Position numbers and translations under genes: made by a program | Notes under the pieces: model-generated | The model's database searches: none | Told to the model about the DNA's origin: nothing | The model's input: only the letters and a program-made list of their open reading frames with translations | DNA from: Microbacterium halimionae | GTDB lineage: Bacteria; Actinomycetota; Actinomycetes; Actinomycetales; Microbacteriaceae | NCBI RefSeq assembly: GCF_011761265.1 | Contig: NZ_JAAOZB010000001.1 | Location: 310,001-374,000 of the forward strand | DNA: 64,000 bases | Direction: 5' to 3' | Part shown: in pieces, positions 50,305-58,892 of the stretch | Position numbering within the stretch: position 1 is the first letter of the stretch | Layout of the letters: the number at the start of each line of letters is the position of its first letter

Positions 50305-51623
50305 GCACATGGGAAGAGAGACTTCGTAACCTGGCGCACGGTGGAGATTCATGGGATCTCCCGTCGCAGGCCGAGCTCGATAGTGCACTATCTAATCTTC
50401 GCCCGATTCTCACTCGCGCTTCGAGCGATCATGGGCTGACCGGCGCCACAGGCCTCGCAGCGTCAGAGAGCATGGCTCAAGCGGCCACCGAGGCTGCGCG
50501 CGTTGAGCAGTATCTAGCTCAGGTCAAGGAGTTCGTCTCACAGGCGAACCGCATTAGAAACCTCGCATCAGATCGTCTACAAGCGCTCGGCACAGGACAG
50601 CTCGATTCCGGACAGGAAGCAATCGTTCGAGGCGCTACGGCGGGCGCAACCATCTGGATGGGGCCGATTTCTTTCGTCGCTGGCGAGGGCGCCGTCCAAG
50701 CCATGAACTGGTTCCTTGGTTCACAGCGTGAAGAACAGTCGAAAGCCGCAGTAGCTGAGGTGAGCGACGCCTTAGATGCGCTTCCCGAACCGAATCCGCT
50801 CCCTGCTCCGCCGGTGCTCGACGGAGCAAAGTCTGATGTCGAGCAAGGTTCGACGGATCCTTCTCCCGTGCCAGTTCCGGGAGAAGGCAGCAGAAGCGTG
50901 GACAACTACCCGGACTTCGGAGCGCCCCCCGCGTCTCCCCCGACCGGTATTAGCTACGGCGGGGGCAGCGGTGCCGGCTACACCGGCGGTGGCCAGTCCG
51001 GCGTCGAACACTTCTCCCCAACAACTCCCACGTACATCTCTCCCGAGACGCCGATCATTGTTGCACCGACGCCCGACGGACCAATGTCTGGTGGAACGTC
51101 CACACCGGGCTTCTCAACGTCTCCGGGGCACGGCCTCATCGGTGGTGGATCTTCTGACTCTTCCAGTGGCGGTCTTACGCAGGGATTGATGGCAGGTGCG
51201 GGGGGCGCGGCCGCGATGGGAGGCCTCAAGCGCGCCGCCTCAGCCGGTGGCTTTGGCCGCGTGGGCGGTATCGGCTCGTCGACCGCGGGAGGCATCGGTT
51301 CTTCGTCTGCTGGCGCGGCTGGACGTGGCGCATTCGGAAGCAGTCTCACTGCAAATGCTGGCGGCGCACCAGGCGCCGGCTCATCTAGCAATGGGCTGCT
51401 CGGCGCCCGCGGTGGTGGCGCCTCAGCAGGTGCCGCCGCCGAAGGGATGGGTGCCCGCGGCAGCGGCACGAGCATGGCCGGAGGTGGCGGCGGCGCGCCC
51501 GGCAACGCGGGCAGCCGCGCTGAGAAGAAGGGACGCGGTCTCGGGGGCCCGATCGCGCCGAAAATCGATGACGATGACGAATTGGGGCCGCGGTCCGAAA
51601 ACGCAGGCGCTGGTGGGCGGTAG
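50301..51623 (+). CDS. T7SS-associated protein with glycine-rich C-terminus, possible substrate
   Basis: A 440-residue protein. Residues 1-165 are helical (QAELDSALSNLRPILTRASS, EAARVEQYLAQVKEFVSQA) with one short hydrophobic stretch at about 110-130; residues about 175-430 are low-complexity Gly/Ser/Ala/Pro with GGSGAGYTGGG-type runs. This looks like the helical domain plus glycine-rich tail of some ESX substrates (PPE-like), although no PPE motif is present. A structural role is possible. Starts in the stop of the mycosin gene (ATGA). Confidence 0.65.
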   Translation: MSTWEERLRNLAHGGDSWDLPSQAELDSALSNLRPILTRASSDHGLTGATGLAASESMAQAATEAARVEQYLAQVKEFVSQANRIRNLASDRLQALGTGQLDSGQEAIVRGATAGATIWMGPISFVAGEGAVQAMNWFLGSQREEQSKAAVAEVSDALDALPEPNPLPAPPVLDGAKSDVEQGSTDPSPVPVPGEGSRSVDNYPDFGAPPASPPTGISYGGGSGAGYTGGGQSGVEHFSPTTPTYISPETPIIVAPTPDGPMSGGTSTPGFSTSPGHGLIGGGSSDSSSGGLTQGLMAGAGGAAAMGGLKRAASAGGFGRVGGIGSSTAGGIGSSSAGAAGRGAFGSSLTANAGGAPGAGSSSNGLLGARGGGASAGAAAEGMGARGSGTSMAGGGGGAPGNAGSRAEKKGRGLGGPIAPKIDDDDELGPRSENAGAGGR

Positions 51624-51674
51624 TGATGTGCGTTCCGATCGCGTTAGACGGTTTTCGCTACAGAGGGGGAAAAG

Positions 51675-51992
51675 ATGAGTGAACAAATCTCAGCTCAAGA
51701 GGGCGCACTGGTTCGCGGCGCCGAGGCTGTCTCTGGCGCTCACCTCGATATTGCCGACAGCACAAATCGGGTGCGGTCTGAATTGGATCAAATCCAGGCG
51801 ATTTGGTCGGGGGACGCGGCGCGCGCGTACGGCGAAATGGTGAACACGTGGACCGCGGGAGCGGCACGAATAAACCTCACCCTCGTGCGGCTAGAAGAAG
51901 CGCTTCGACTCACACACCGCGATCAGAGTGCGCTCGAAGAGAACCATCAGACGACCATCGGTGGCCTCGGCGCGATGATGGGAAGCGAGTAG
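51675..51992 (+). CDS. WXG100 family protein (first of pair 2)
   Basis: A 105-residue protein with the WxG turn AIWSGDAARAY near residue 43. It is similar in length and ends (EENHQTTIGGLGAMMGSE) to the protein at 47823, so the two pairs are paralogous. ATG follows GAGGGGGAAAAG, a strong ribosome site. No YxxxD motif is present. Confidence 0.9.
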   Translation: MSEQISAQEGALVRGAEAVSGAHLDIADSTNRVRSELDQIQAIWSGDAARAYGEMVNTWTAGAARINLTLVRLEEALRLTHRDQSALEENHQTTIGGLGAMMGSE

Positions 51993-51994
51993 TC

Positions 51995-52288
51995 ATGCCA
52001 GATCTCAATGTCTCGCCAGAAGCACTTACCGCGTCAGCTGGCGAACTCCGGCGCGAGTCGCAGCGAATCGAAGCGGCGCTCCGAAGCCTGGAACAAGAAG
52101 CGGCTCGCCTTCGTGGATCGTGGGATGGCGCTGCGCGAGTTGCCTACGACAACGCCCACAGGGAGTGGTCGACGACATTCGAGCAGATGAAAAGCCTGCT
52201 CGGAAGTATCGCGACAGCGACGGAGCAAATCTCGGAAAACTACGTCGAGACCGACCGAAACTCCGCCAAACTCTTCACCCACAATTAG
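51995..52288 (+). CDS. WXG100 family protein with YxxxD secretion motif (second of pair 2)
   Basis: A 97-residue protein with the WxG turn GSWDGAARVAYD near residue 44 and the YxxxD motif in SENYVETDRNS near the C-terminus. It starts two bases after the stop of its partner, and the upstream open frame is not coding. It parallels the protein at 48175 (GYVSTD). The pair probably forms one exported heterodimer. Confidence 0.9.
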   Translation: MPDLNVSPEALTASAGELRRESQRIEAALRSLEQEAARLRGSWDGAARVAYDNAHREWSTTFEQMKSLLGSIATATEQISENYVETDRNSAKLFTHN

Positions 52289-52414
52289 CGTGCCCCATCA
52301 GCCCCAGCAGCGCTCCGCAGGCGCAAGCGTCAGCCGCTACGCTGTGGGAACCGCGACGAGATCGTGCGGAGAAATGGAACACGCATGATCCGCCATCACG
52401 AGATTCAATAACGA

Positions 52415-53788
52415 ATGCCCACCGAGACTGTTGAACGCCGCCGCGTTGCAATCATGGATGGTGAGAATCGCCACGATCTGCTCCTCCCACTCGATGCGAC
52501 GCTCAGCGATGCCTTCCGGACTGTAGGAATTGCAGCGCATGCGGGACGCGACGTCATCGTGGAACTCAGCGGCCGCGAAGTCAGCGCACTCTCACGCGCC
52601 AAGGACCTCACGGATGGCACCGTTCTTGTGCTCGTCAATCTCTCAGAACGTGCCGCGACAACGCGCTCGCGTCGACGTCTCGCACTCGTCTCCGGCGCGA
52701 CGGCCGTTGGCCCGTGGTGGGCGCTCACCGCGATCGGAGTGCTGATCGCGGCGCTCGTGCTCTTATTGCCGAGTGCGTTCGACGAAGGTGTCAGAGCGGG
52801 ACTTTGCCTCGTGGCAGCCACGGGAGCCGCGACGGCCGGGGTCTTTTTCGCCGTCCGAGCTACCCCACATAGCCGTCGGAACAGTTCAGCGATTATCAGC
52901 ATCCTTCTTCTCGCCTTCGCTGCTGGCGTGGCGGCTGTGCCTAACTTGCCGTCGGCGACCACGATCGCGTCAGTATTTGTTGGGCTGCTCTTCGCCGCGG
53001 TGCTGGCGGGTGTCCTCCGTCTCGTAAGCCGGGACGCTGCAATCAGCGCGGAGCTTGCTGCGACGACAGCGATACTGCTCATTCTTAGCGCCGTCTGGGC
53101 AGCAGCACTGTTTTTGCATTTCAATATCGAGACCCCCGCAGCCATAACGCTCGGGCTCGCACCCGTCGCGCTGCGTGTACTGACAGCAACGCTCGTCGAT
53201 GTTCCCCCGGGCGTTTTCATCGACTATGCGCGATACCAGTCCACCCGCTGGAGCGTGCGCCAAACTCTCCCAGACGAGATCAACTCCGTGACCGCGATCG
53301 ACGCTCGCGACCTTGTTGCTCGCTCGACAGGACGTTTGGTGGCCGGGACTGTCGTCTTCAGTATCGCTGCGGTGTTGTGCGCGCCGCTCGCGCTTTCGTC
53401 GTTCGAATCCTCAGATCCCCTCGTGCTGTCGGGACGAATTGCGCTAGCCGTGACCACAGTGACCGCACTCCTACTCGGAGCTCGGCGTTCATCGATCGCG
53501 TTGGTGCGGTGGCTGCCGCGCGCGGCAGCCGGAGCGATTGCGACAACTGCGATCTATGCGGCGACCCGCGGCTCAGCTGAAACCTGGACTCTCGCACTCG
53601 CCGGCGTATGCCTGTTGGTTGGAGCGGCGACAGCTTTCGCAGTCGTTCCCGCGAGCCGCGGTGCACAATCATTGTTTTGGTCGCGCTTGGGCGACACCGT
53701 CGAATGGATTGCAGTCGCCCTATCGTTGCCTGCCGCGTTGCTGGCCGCCGATACCATCGACATCCTGCGTGGAATGGTGAACTCATGA
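52415..53788 (+). CDS. second EccD-like type VII secretion channel protein
   Basis: A 457-residue protein. Residues 10-80 form a ubiquitin-like domain (RRVAIMDGENRHDLLLPLDA, DGTVLVLVNLSE), then about 11 hydrophobic segments, the last ending SLPAALLAADTIDILRGMVN. It is clearly EccD-like but differs widely from the copy at 46213. ESX systems use two EccD molecules per protomer, normally from one gene, so a heterodimer is a possible explanation. It overlaps the next gene by four bases. Confidence 0.88.
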   Translation: MPTETVERRRVAIMDGENRHDLLLPLDATLSDAFRTVGIAAHAGRDVIVELSGREVSALSRAKDLTDGTVLVLVNLSERAATTRSRRRLALVSGATAVGPWWALTAIGVLIAALVLLLPSAFDEGVRAGLCLVAATGAATAGVFFAVRATPHSRRNSSAIISILLLAFAAGVAAVPNLPSATTIASVFVGLLFAAVLAGVLRLVSRDAAISAELAATTAILLILSAVWAAALFLHFNIETPAAITLGLAPVALRVLTATLVDVPPGVFIDYARYQSTRWSVRQTLPDEINSVTAIDARDLVARSTGRLVAGTVVFSIAAVLCAPLALSSFESSDPLVLSGRIALAVTTVTALLLGARRSSIALVRWLPRAAAGAIATTAIYAATRGSAETWTLALAGVCLLVGAATAFAVVPASRGAQSLFWSRLGDTVEWIAVALSLPAALLAADTIDILRGMVNS

Positions 53789-54780
53789 CCCTCCCGTCCC
53801 AATTCGTCGGCACACCGGCGAGCGTCAGCACGCGAATATTGGCGTTTAGCATCGACGCGGCTATCGTGCTTGCGATTTCTCTTACCTCGTGGGCCATCTC
53901 GGGGTCGCTCGTCTTTGCTGGATTCCTGACCTTCGAAGCCCTGTTGGCGTTGTGGATACTGCAGGCGAATACCGGAGCTGGGCCCGGCAAAGCGCTCCTC
54001 GGTCTCCGCGTGGCGCGCGTCGAAGCGCCGTTTTCTCCCGGTTCGGGTCGCTCATTCGTGCGTGGCTCGCTCATCCTTCTCGGTGGCATCATCTTCGCGG
54101 CCGGAGCATGGGTGGTGCAGGGTTCGGCTGCGTGGGACCGTTCCGGGCTGCGGCGCTCGTGGGCCGACTACGCCGCGCAAACAGTTGTCGTACTCGCTCC
54201 CCGGCGCAGCACACTGCAGCAAGAAACCGGCGATGAGTCGGACTCGAAAGAGCTGGCTTCACCGATCGTTGTTGCCGGGCCTCGGGACTTTGGCACCACA
54301 GGACGTTCACACATCACTCGACGCGCGAACAACAACAGCACAGTGATCGATGCGCTTCACATTCCGCTAGCCCCAAAGTGGGGGGCACCGATGAAAGCGA
54401 AGACAAGCGAATCGCACGCACTCGAGGACGTGAGCGGGGAGTTGCTTCTCATTTTCGACACCGGCCAGCGGGCACAGTTCTCGCTCCCTGTAGCCATCAA
54501 CCTGGGTCGCGATCCTGAGCAGACAGAGCCAACCGACGCGATCCTTGTCGTGAGCGATCCGGACTCGAGCGTCTCGAAGTCGCATGTGCGCCTTGAACAC
54601 GATCGTTCAGGTACCTGGATCACCGATATCGGATCGACAAACGGCACCGACCTGATCGACGAAGATAGCGAGCCCCACATGCTCAGCCCCCATGCACGCA
54701 CCTACGTCGACGAGGGAACCCGCATCCGCATGGGTAACCGAGTATTTACCGTCAGCCGGCTGATCGGAGATCCCTCGTGA
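53785..54780 (+). CDS. RDD-domain and FHA-domain protein
   Basis: A 331-residue protein. The N-terminal RDD-type membrane domain has about four hydrophobic segments between residues 15 and 115 (ARVEAPFSPGSG loop); a C-terminal FHA domain spans about 225-325 with LGRDPEQ, KSHVRLEHD and IGSTNGTDL. FHA proteins recognise phosphothreonine, so a kinase may signal to the secretion complex. No kinase is in the window. ATGA overlaps upstream and GTGA overlaps downstream. Confidence 0.88.
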   Translation: MTLPSQFVGTPASVSTRILAFSIDAAIVLAISLTSWAISGSLVFAGFLTFEALLALWILQANTGAGPGKALLGLRVARVEAPFSPGSGRSFVRGSLILLGGIIFAAGAWVVQGSAAWDRSGLRRSWADYAAQTVVVLAPRRSTLQQETGDESDSKELASPIVVAGPRDFGTTGRSHITRRANNNSTVIDALHIPLAPKWGAPMKAKTSESHALEDVSGELLLIFDTGQRAQFSLPVAINLGRDPEQTEPTDAILVVSDPDSSVSKSHVRLEHDRSGTWITDIGSTNGTDLIDEDSEPHMLSPHARTYVDEGTRIRMGNRVFTVSRLIGDPS

Positions 54781-57700
54781 ACAAGGGGCCACGCCTTGAG
54801 CCGCCCGCGGTACCCAGCGGGCGGATAGTTCTACAGCCGCCGCCGGAGCTGGTTCCCAACGAGGGAGGCAGCAGCATGTTGACGTCGCTGCTCCCCATGC
54901 TCGGTAGCGTCGGCGCCATCGTGATGGTCACAGTCTCGAACGCCGGCCCTACCGGGTTCATCACAGGCGGAATGTTTCTGCTTTCGTCGCTTGGATTCGT
55001 CGCTGTCAACGGCTGGCGTCAGCGATCCCAGCGAAATGCTCAGGTGCTCGGCAACCGCCGCGAGTACCTCGCGTACCTCGCGGATCTGCGGGAGACAGTG
55101 CGGACAGCAGCGAAGAAACAGCGCCGACACGGCGCATGGATCACCCCAGCGCCGGCATCACTGCCCTATATCGCCGAGGAACGCACGCGCGTGTGGGAAC
55201 GCGAAGCCGGAGATGAGAGGTTTCTTCTTACCCGAATCGGTACCTCTGATCAGCCGCTCTCGCTCGCTCTCGAGGCGCCAGAACTTCCCCCACTCGCGCA
55301 GCTGGACCCGGTCGCAGCCTCTGCAGCGCACCGCTTCATGCTCACTCATGAAACGCAACCCGCGCTCCCACTCGGAATTACGCTGACCAACTACGCCAAG
55401 GTTGAAATCGTTGGCTCCGACGAAAACGCCGTCCGAGCACTGGCTCGCGCAATGGCTATCGGCGCAGCAACGCTCCATGATCCCGAAGATGTCATCATCG
55501 CCGTTCTCACGGGAACGCCGCAGGCTCCGGCATGGGAGTGGACGAAGTGGCTTCCGCATTGCATGTCGACACGCGCGAGCGACAAGCTCGGACCTGCTCG
55601 CCTGATCGCGTCCTCGCTCGATGACCTCGAGGATCTGCTGCCGACGGACCTCCGCGAGCGTCCTCGCTTCGCTCGTGGCGGTGGCATTTCACCTCATGTT
55701 CTCCTGTTCGTCGACGGCGTGCGCCTGCCGATGAACAACCCACTCGTCAGTGGCGACGGGATGCTGGGAGTCACCGTCGTCGATCTGCCCGAGCACTGGG
55801 CGGAGCTGGAAAATCCGGCAATCGCGCGACTCGCACTCCCGGCCGCTGAAGCATCCGAGCGGCAAGCAGAGTTCATCGACCTGACGACTGGTTCGCAGTT
55901 GTTCACCGCGGATTCCACCACCATCGCTGAGGCAGAAGCGACGGCGCGTCGCCTGATGCCGCTGCACACCAACCCGACAGCTCTCACCGAGACCGGCGGG
56001 GCACTGCAGGGTCAGCGTGAACTTGTGGAGCTCTTGGGACTGCCGGATGTGCGCGAGATCGATTTCGACCGTGCGTGGGCTGGTCGGCTAGAGCGCGATC
56101 GACTTCGCGTACCGATCGGCCAAGACATCAACGGCGTGCCACTCGTCCTCGATCTGAAGGAAGCAGCCCAGCAGGGCATGGGTCCGCACGGTGTGATGAT
56201 CGGTGCGACAGGGTCGGGAAAGTCCGAAGTGCTCCGCACACTCGTGCTCGCCCTCGCGCTCACCCACTCCCCCGAGCATCTCAACTTCGTGCTGGTCGAC
56301 TTCAAGGGTGGTGCGACGTTTGCTGGCATGGCCGGAATGCCACATGTCTCAGCGATCATCACGAACCTCGGCAGCGAACTCGCGCTCGTCGACCGCTTCC
56401 AAGATGCACTTCAGGGCGAGATCGTGCGACGGCAGGAGCTCCTGCGCGCAGCAGGAAACTTCGCCAACGTGTCGGATTATGAAAAAGCTCGCAAGGGCGG
56501 GCGCACCGACCTTGCGCCTCTTCCTGCACTGCTGATCGTGGCCGACGAGTTCTCTGAACTTCTCGCGGCAAAGCCCGAATTTGTTGAAAGCTTTGTCAAT
56601 ATCGGACGCGTCGGTCGATCACTGCAGGTGCATCTGCTTCTCGCCTCGCAGCGACTCGAAGAGGGAAAACTCCGCGGCCTCGACACGTACCTGTCGTATC
56701 GGATCGGACTCCGAACGTTCTCGGCGGCGGAGTCCCGCACAATCATTGGGACTCCCGATGCCTACACGCTGCCGCAAGAACCCGGCGTGGGTTACCTCAA
56801 GGCCGATACAGACAATCTGCTGCAGTTCAAAGCTGCATACGTATCGGGAATTCCGACGACCAATATGCGTGGCGTCGGGCCGACGGCATCCGACGATCAG
56901 GGGGAGAGCGCAACGCAAATTGCTCTTTTCACCGCGTCGCCGCAACCACTCGACCGCACTGACGAACTATCGACCCCGGCGCGGCCCGCTCTCTCGCAGC
57001 CGAGAGAAGAGCGTTCAAACTTCCAGATCGCTGTTGAACGCATGTCGGGCCGTGGACCGGCGGCTCACCAGGTCTGGCTCCCGCCACTCAGCGACTCTCC
57101 TTCGCTCGACGAGCTGATGCCAGATCTCACCGTGGATGCGAACTACGGCCTCATCTCGCCGAAGTGGCGCGCGCTCGGCTCGCTGACAGTGCCACTCGGA
57201 ATGGTCGATGTGCCGCTCGAGCAGCGACGCGAGAACCTGGTCGTGTCCCTCGGCGGTGCCGCTGGCCACGTGGCAATAGTCGGAAGCCCGCTCAGCGGCA
57301 AGTCAACGATGGCTCGCACGCTTGTTTCCGCGCTTGCTCTGACAAGCACACCCCTTGAACTACAGTTCTACGTACTCGACTTCGGCGGCGGCAGCTTTAC
57401 TGGCTTGCAAAACCACCCCCACGTCGCGGGTGTCGCCACCCGCACCGAAGCTGACGCTGTCCGGCGAACGGTCGCGGAGGTCGAGTCGATCATCGATGAC
57501 CGCGAGAAGTTCTTCCGGAGCGCTGGAATCGACTCCATCGACACGTACCGACTTCGCCGCCGTCAAGGTGCCGTCGATGACGGATACGGTGATGTCTTTC
57601 TCGTCGTAGACGGGTGGGCAACGCTTCGCACCGAGTACGAAGAGCTCGAGACACGAGTGCAGACAATCGCGGCACGAGGGCTCAGCTTCGGCGTTCACGT

Positions 57701-58751
57701 GATCGTGACAGCAAACAGATGGCTCGAGGTACGAGCAAGCCTCAAAGACCTTATCCAGACGCGGCTCGAACTACGACTTGGTGACCCAACCGATTCGGAG
57801 ATCGACCGAAAGCAGGCGGCAAACGTGCCCTCTGGTCAACCAGGACGCGGGCTCAGCGCGAAACGCCTGCAGATGCTCTCGGGGCTTCCGCGCATCGATG
57901 GGTCAAGCGATGCGACCGCACTTGTCGACGGCATCGAAGACATGATCGCTCGCGTCGCAGCGGCCTGGCAGGGGCCAAAAGCGCCGAAGCTCCGCCTTCT
58001 TCCCGAGCACATCGGGCTCGATGAGGTGCGCGCCCACGCGACGGATGCTGAGCGCACAATTCTTTTGGGCGTCGATGAGGCGCAGCTTGCGCCTTTCGGT
58101 ATCGACCCACGCAAAGAGTCGCACCTTTATTTGTATGGCGATGCCGGGACCGGAAAGTCGGCGTTCTTGCGCGGTATCACGCAAGAGATCATGCGCATCT
58201 ACGGCCCGTCGGAAGCCAAGATTTTTGCCGTCGACTACCGCAGGTCACTGCTCGGCGAAATTCCGGAAGAGTACCTCGGCGCGTATCTCACCTCACACGA
58301 CCCAGCCTCGAACGGTCTCGCTGAGCTCTCGGCCTTCTTCACCGGTCGAATTCCAGGTCCCGATGTGACACCGGCCGAGTTGCGCGATCGAAGCTGGTGG
58401 AAGGGAGCTGAAGGCTTCGTTATCGTCGATGACTACGATCTCGTCGCAACGAGTCAGGGGAACCCTTTGGCCGTGCTGCAGCCCCTGCTAGCGCAAGCTG
58501 GCGACGTCGGACTCCACGTCATCATCACTCGTCGGACGGGTGGCGCCAGTCGCGCCGCCTATGACCCCATCATCCAGCGATTCACAGACCTTGGCGTCAC
58601 TGGCATCCTGCTCGGAGGAAACCCCGAGGAAGGCCCCCTCATCGGCCGAGTGAAAGCCGTGCCCGCGGCTCCCGGACGCGCACAAGTCATCAGCCGGGAA
58701 CACGGTTTCATAGCGGCCCAGCTGGCCTACTCTCCACCACAGATGAAGTGA
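54777..58751 (+). CDS. eccC: type VII secretion motor ATPase EccC
   Basis: A 1324-residue FtsK/SpoIIIE-family protein. Two TM segments lie at about 38-82. Three ATPase domains follow: Walker A GATGSGKSE at about residue 476 with Walker B LLIVADEFSEL at about 587; GSPLSGKST at about 836 with VFLVVDGWA near 940; and GDAGTGKSA at about 1120 with FVIVDDYDL near 1217. EccC drives export of WXG100 dimers, and its C-terminal domain binds the YxxxD signal. It is a single gene, not split into EccCa/EccCb. GTG start within the preceding stop. Confidence 0.96.
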   Translation: MNKGPRLEPPAVPSGRIVLQPPPELVPNEGGSSMLTSLLPMLGSVGAIVMVTVSNAGPTGFITGGMFLLSSLGFVAVNGWRQRSQRNAQVLGNRREYLAYLADLRETVRTAAKKQRRHGAWITPAPASLPYIAEERTRVWEREAGDERFLLTRIGTSDQPLSLALEAPELPPLAQLDPVAASAAHRFMLTHETQPALPLGITLTNYAKVEIVGSDENAVRALARAMAIGAATLHDPEDVIIAVLTGTPQAPAWEWTKWLPHCMSTRASDKLGPARLIASSLDDLEDLLPTDLRERPRFARGGGISPHVLLFVDGVRLPMNNPLVSGDGMLGVTVVDLPEHWAELENPAIARLALPAAEASERQAEFIDLTTGSQLFTADSTTIAEAEATARRLMPLHTNPTALTETGGALQGQRELVELLGLPDVREIDFDRAWAGRLERDRLRVPIGQDINGVPLVLDLKEAAQQGMGPHGVMIGATGSGKSEVLRTLVLALALTHSPEHLNFVLVDFKGGATFAGMAGMPHVSAIITNLGSELALVDRFQDALQGEIVRRQELLRAAGNFANVSDYEKARKGGRTDLAPLPALLIVADEFSELLAAKPEFVESFVNIGRVGRSLQVHLLLASQRLEEGKLRGLDTYLSYRIGLRTFSAAESRTIIGTPDAYTLPQEPGVGYLKADTDNLLQFKAAYVSGIPTTNMRGVGPTASDDQGESATQIALFTASPQPLDRTDELSTPARPALSQPREERSNFQIAVERMSGRGPAAHQVWLPPLSDSPSLDELMPDLTVDANYGLISPKWRALGSLTVPLGMVDVPLEQRRENLVVSLGGAAGHVAIVGSPLSGKSTMARTLVSALALTSTPLELQFYVLDFGGGSFTGLQNHPHVAGVATRTEADAVRRTVAEVESIIDDREKFFRSAGIDSIDTYRLRRRQGAVDDGYGDVFLVVDGWATLRTEYEELETRVQTIAARGLSFGVHVIVTANRWLEVRASLKDLIQTRLELRLGDPTDSEIDRKQAANVPSGQPGRGLSAKRLQMLSGLPRIDGSSDATALVDGIEDMIARVAAAWQGPKAPKLRLLPEHIGLDEVRAHATDAERTILLGVDEAQLAPFGIDPRKESHLYLYGDAGTGKSAFLRGITQEIMRIYGPSEAKIFAVDYRRSLLGEIPEEYLGAYLTSHDPASNGLAELSAFFTGRIPGPDVTPAELRDRSWWKGAEGFVIVDDYDLVATSQGNPLAVLQPLLAQAGDVGLHVIITRRTGGASRAAYDPIIQRFTDLGVTGILLGGNPEEGPLIGRVKAVPAAPGRAQVISREHGFIAAQLAYSPPQMK

Positions 58752-58892
58752 CAGCGGCCACACGCTGGCAAGAGGACGTGGAGTTGTGGCGGCAACGCTG
58801 TCAACCCCATTCCTCCCCAGAGCGTCGGGTGATTCTGTAGTGGTTGGCGCGAAACTTGCGCCGACACTGCAGACCCAGCGCGAAGGAGCATC

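Noticed and set aside
58752..58892. GGCGC/GCGCC repeat before catalase as a PerR or OxyR site
   Set aside because: The short GC-rich repeat (around 58845-58862) does not match the AT-rich PerR box or the spaced OxyR pattern; there is no peroxide regulator gene next to it.
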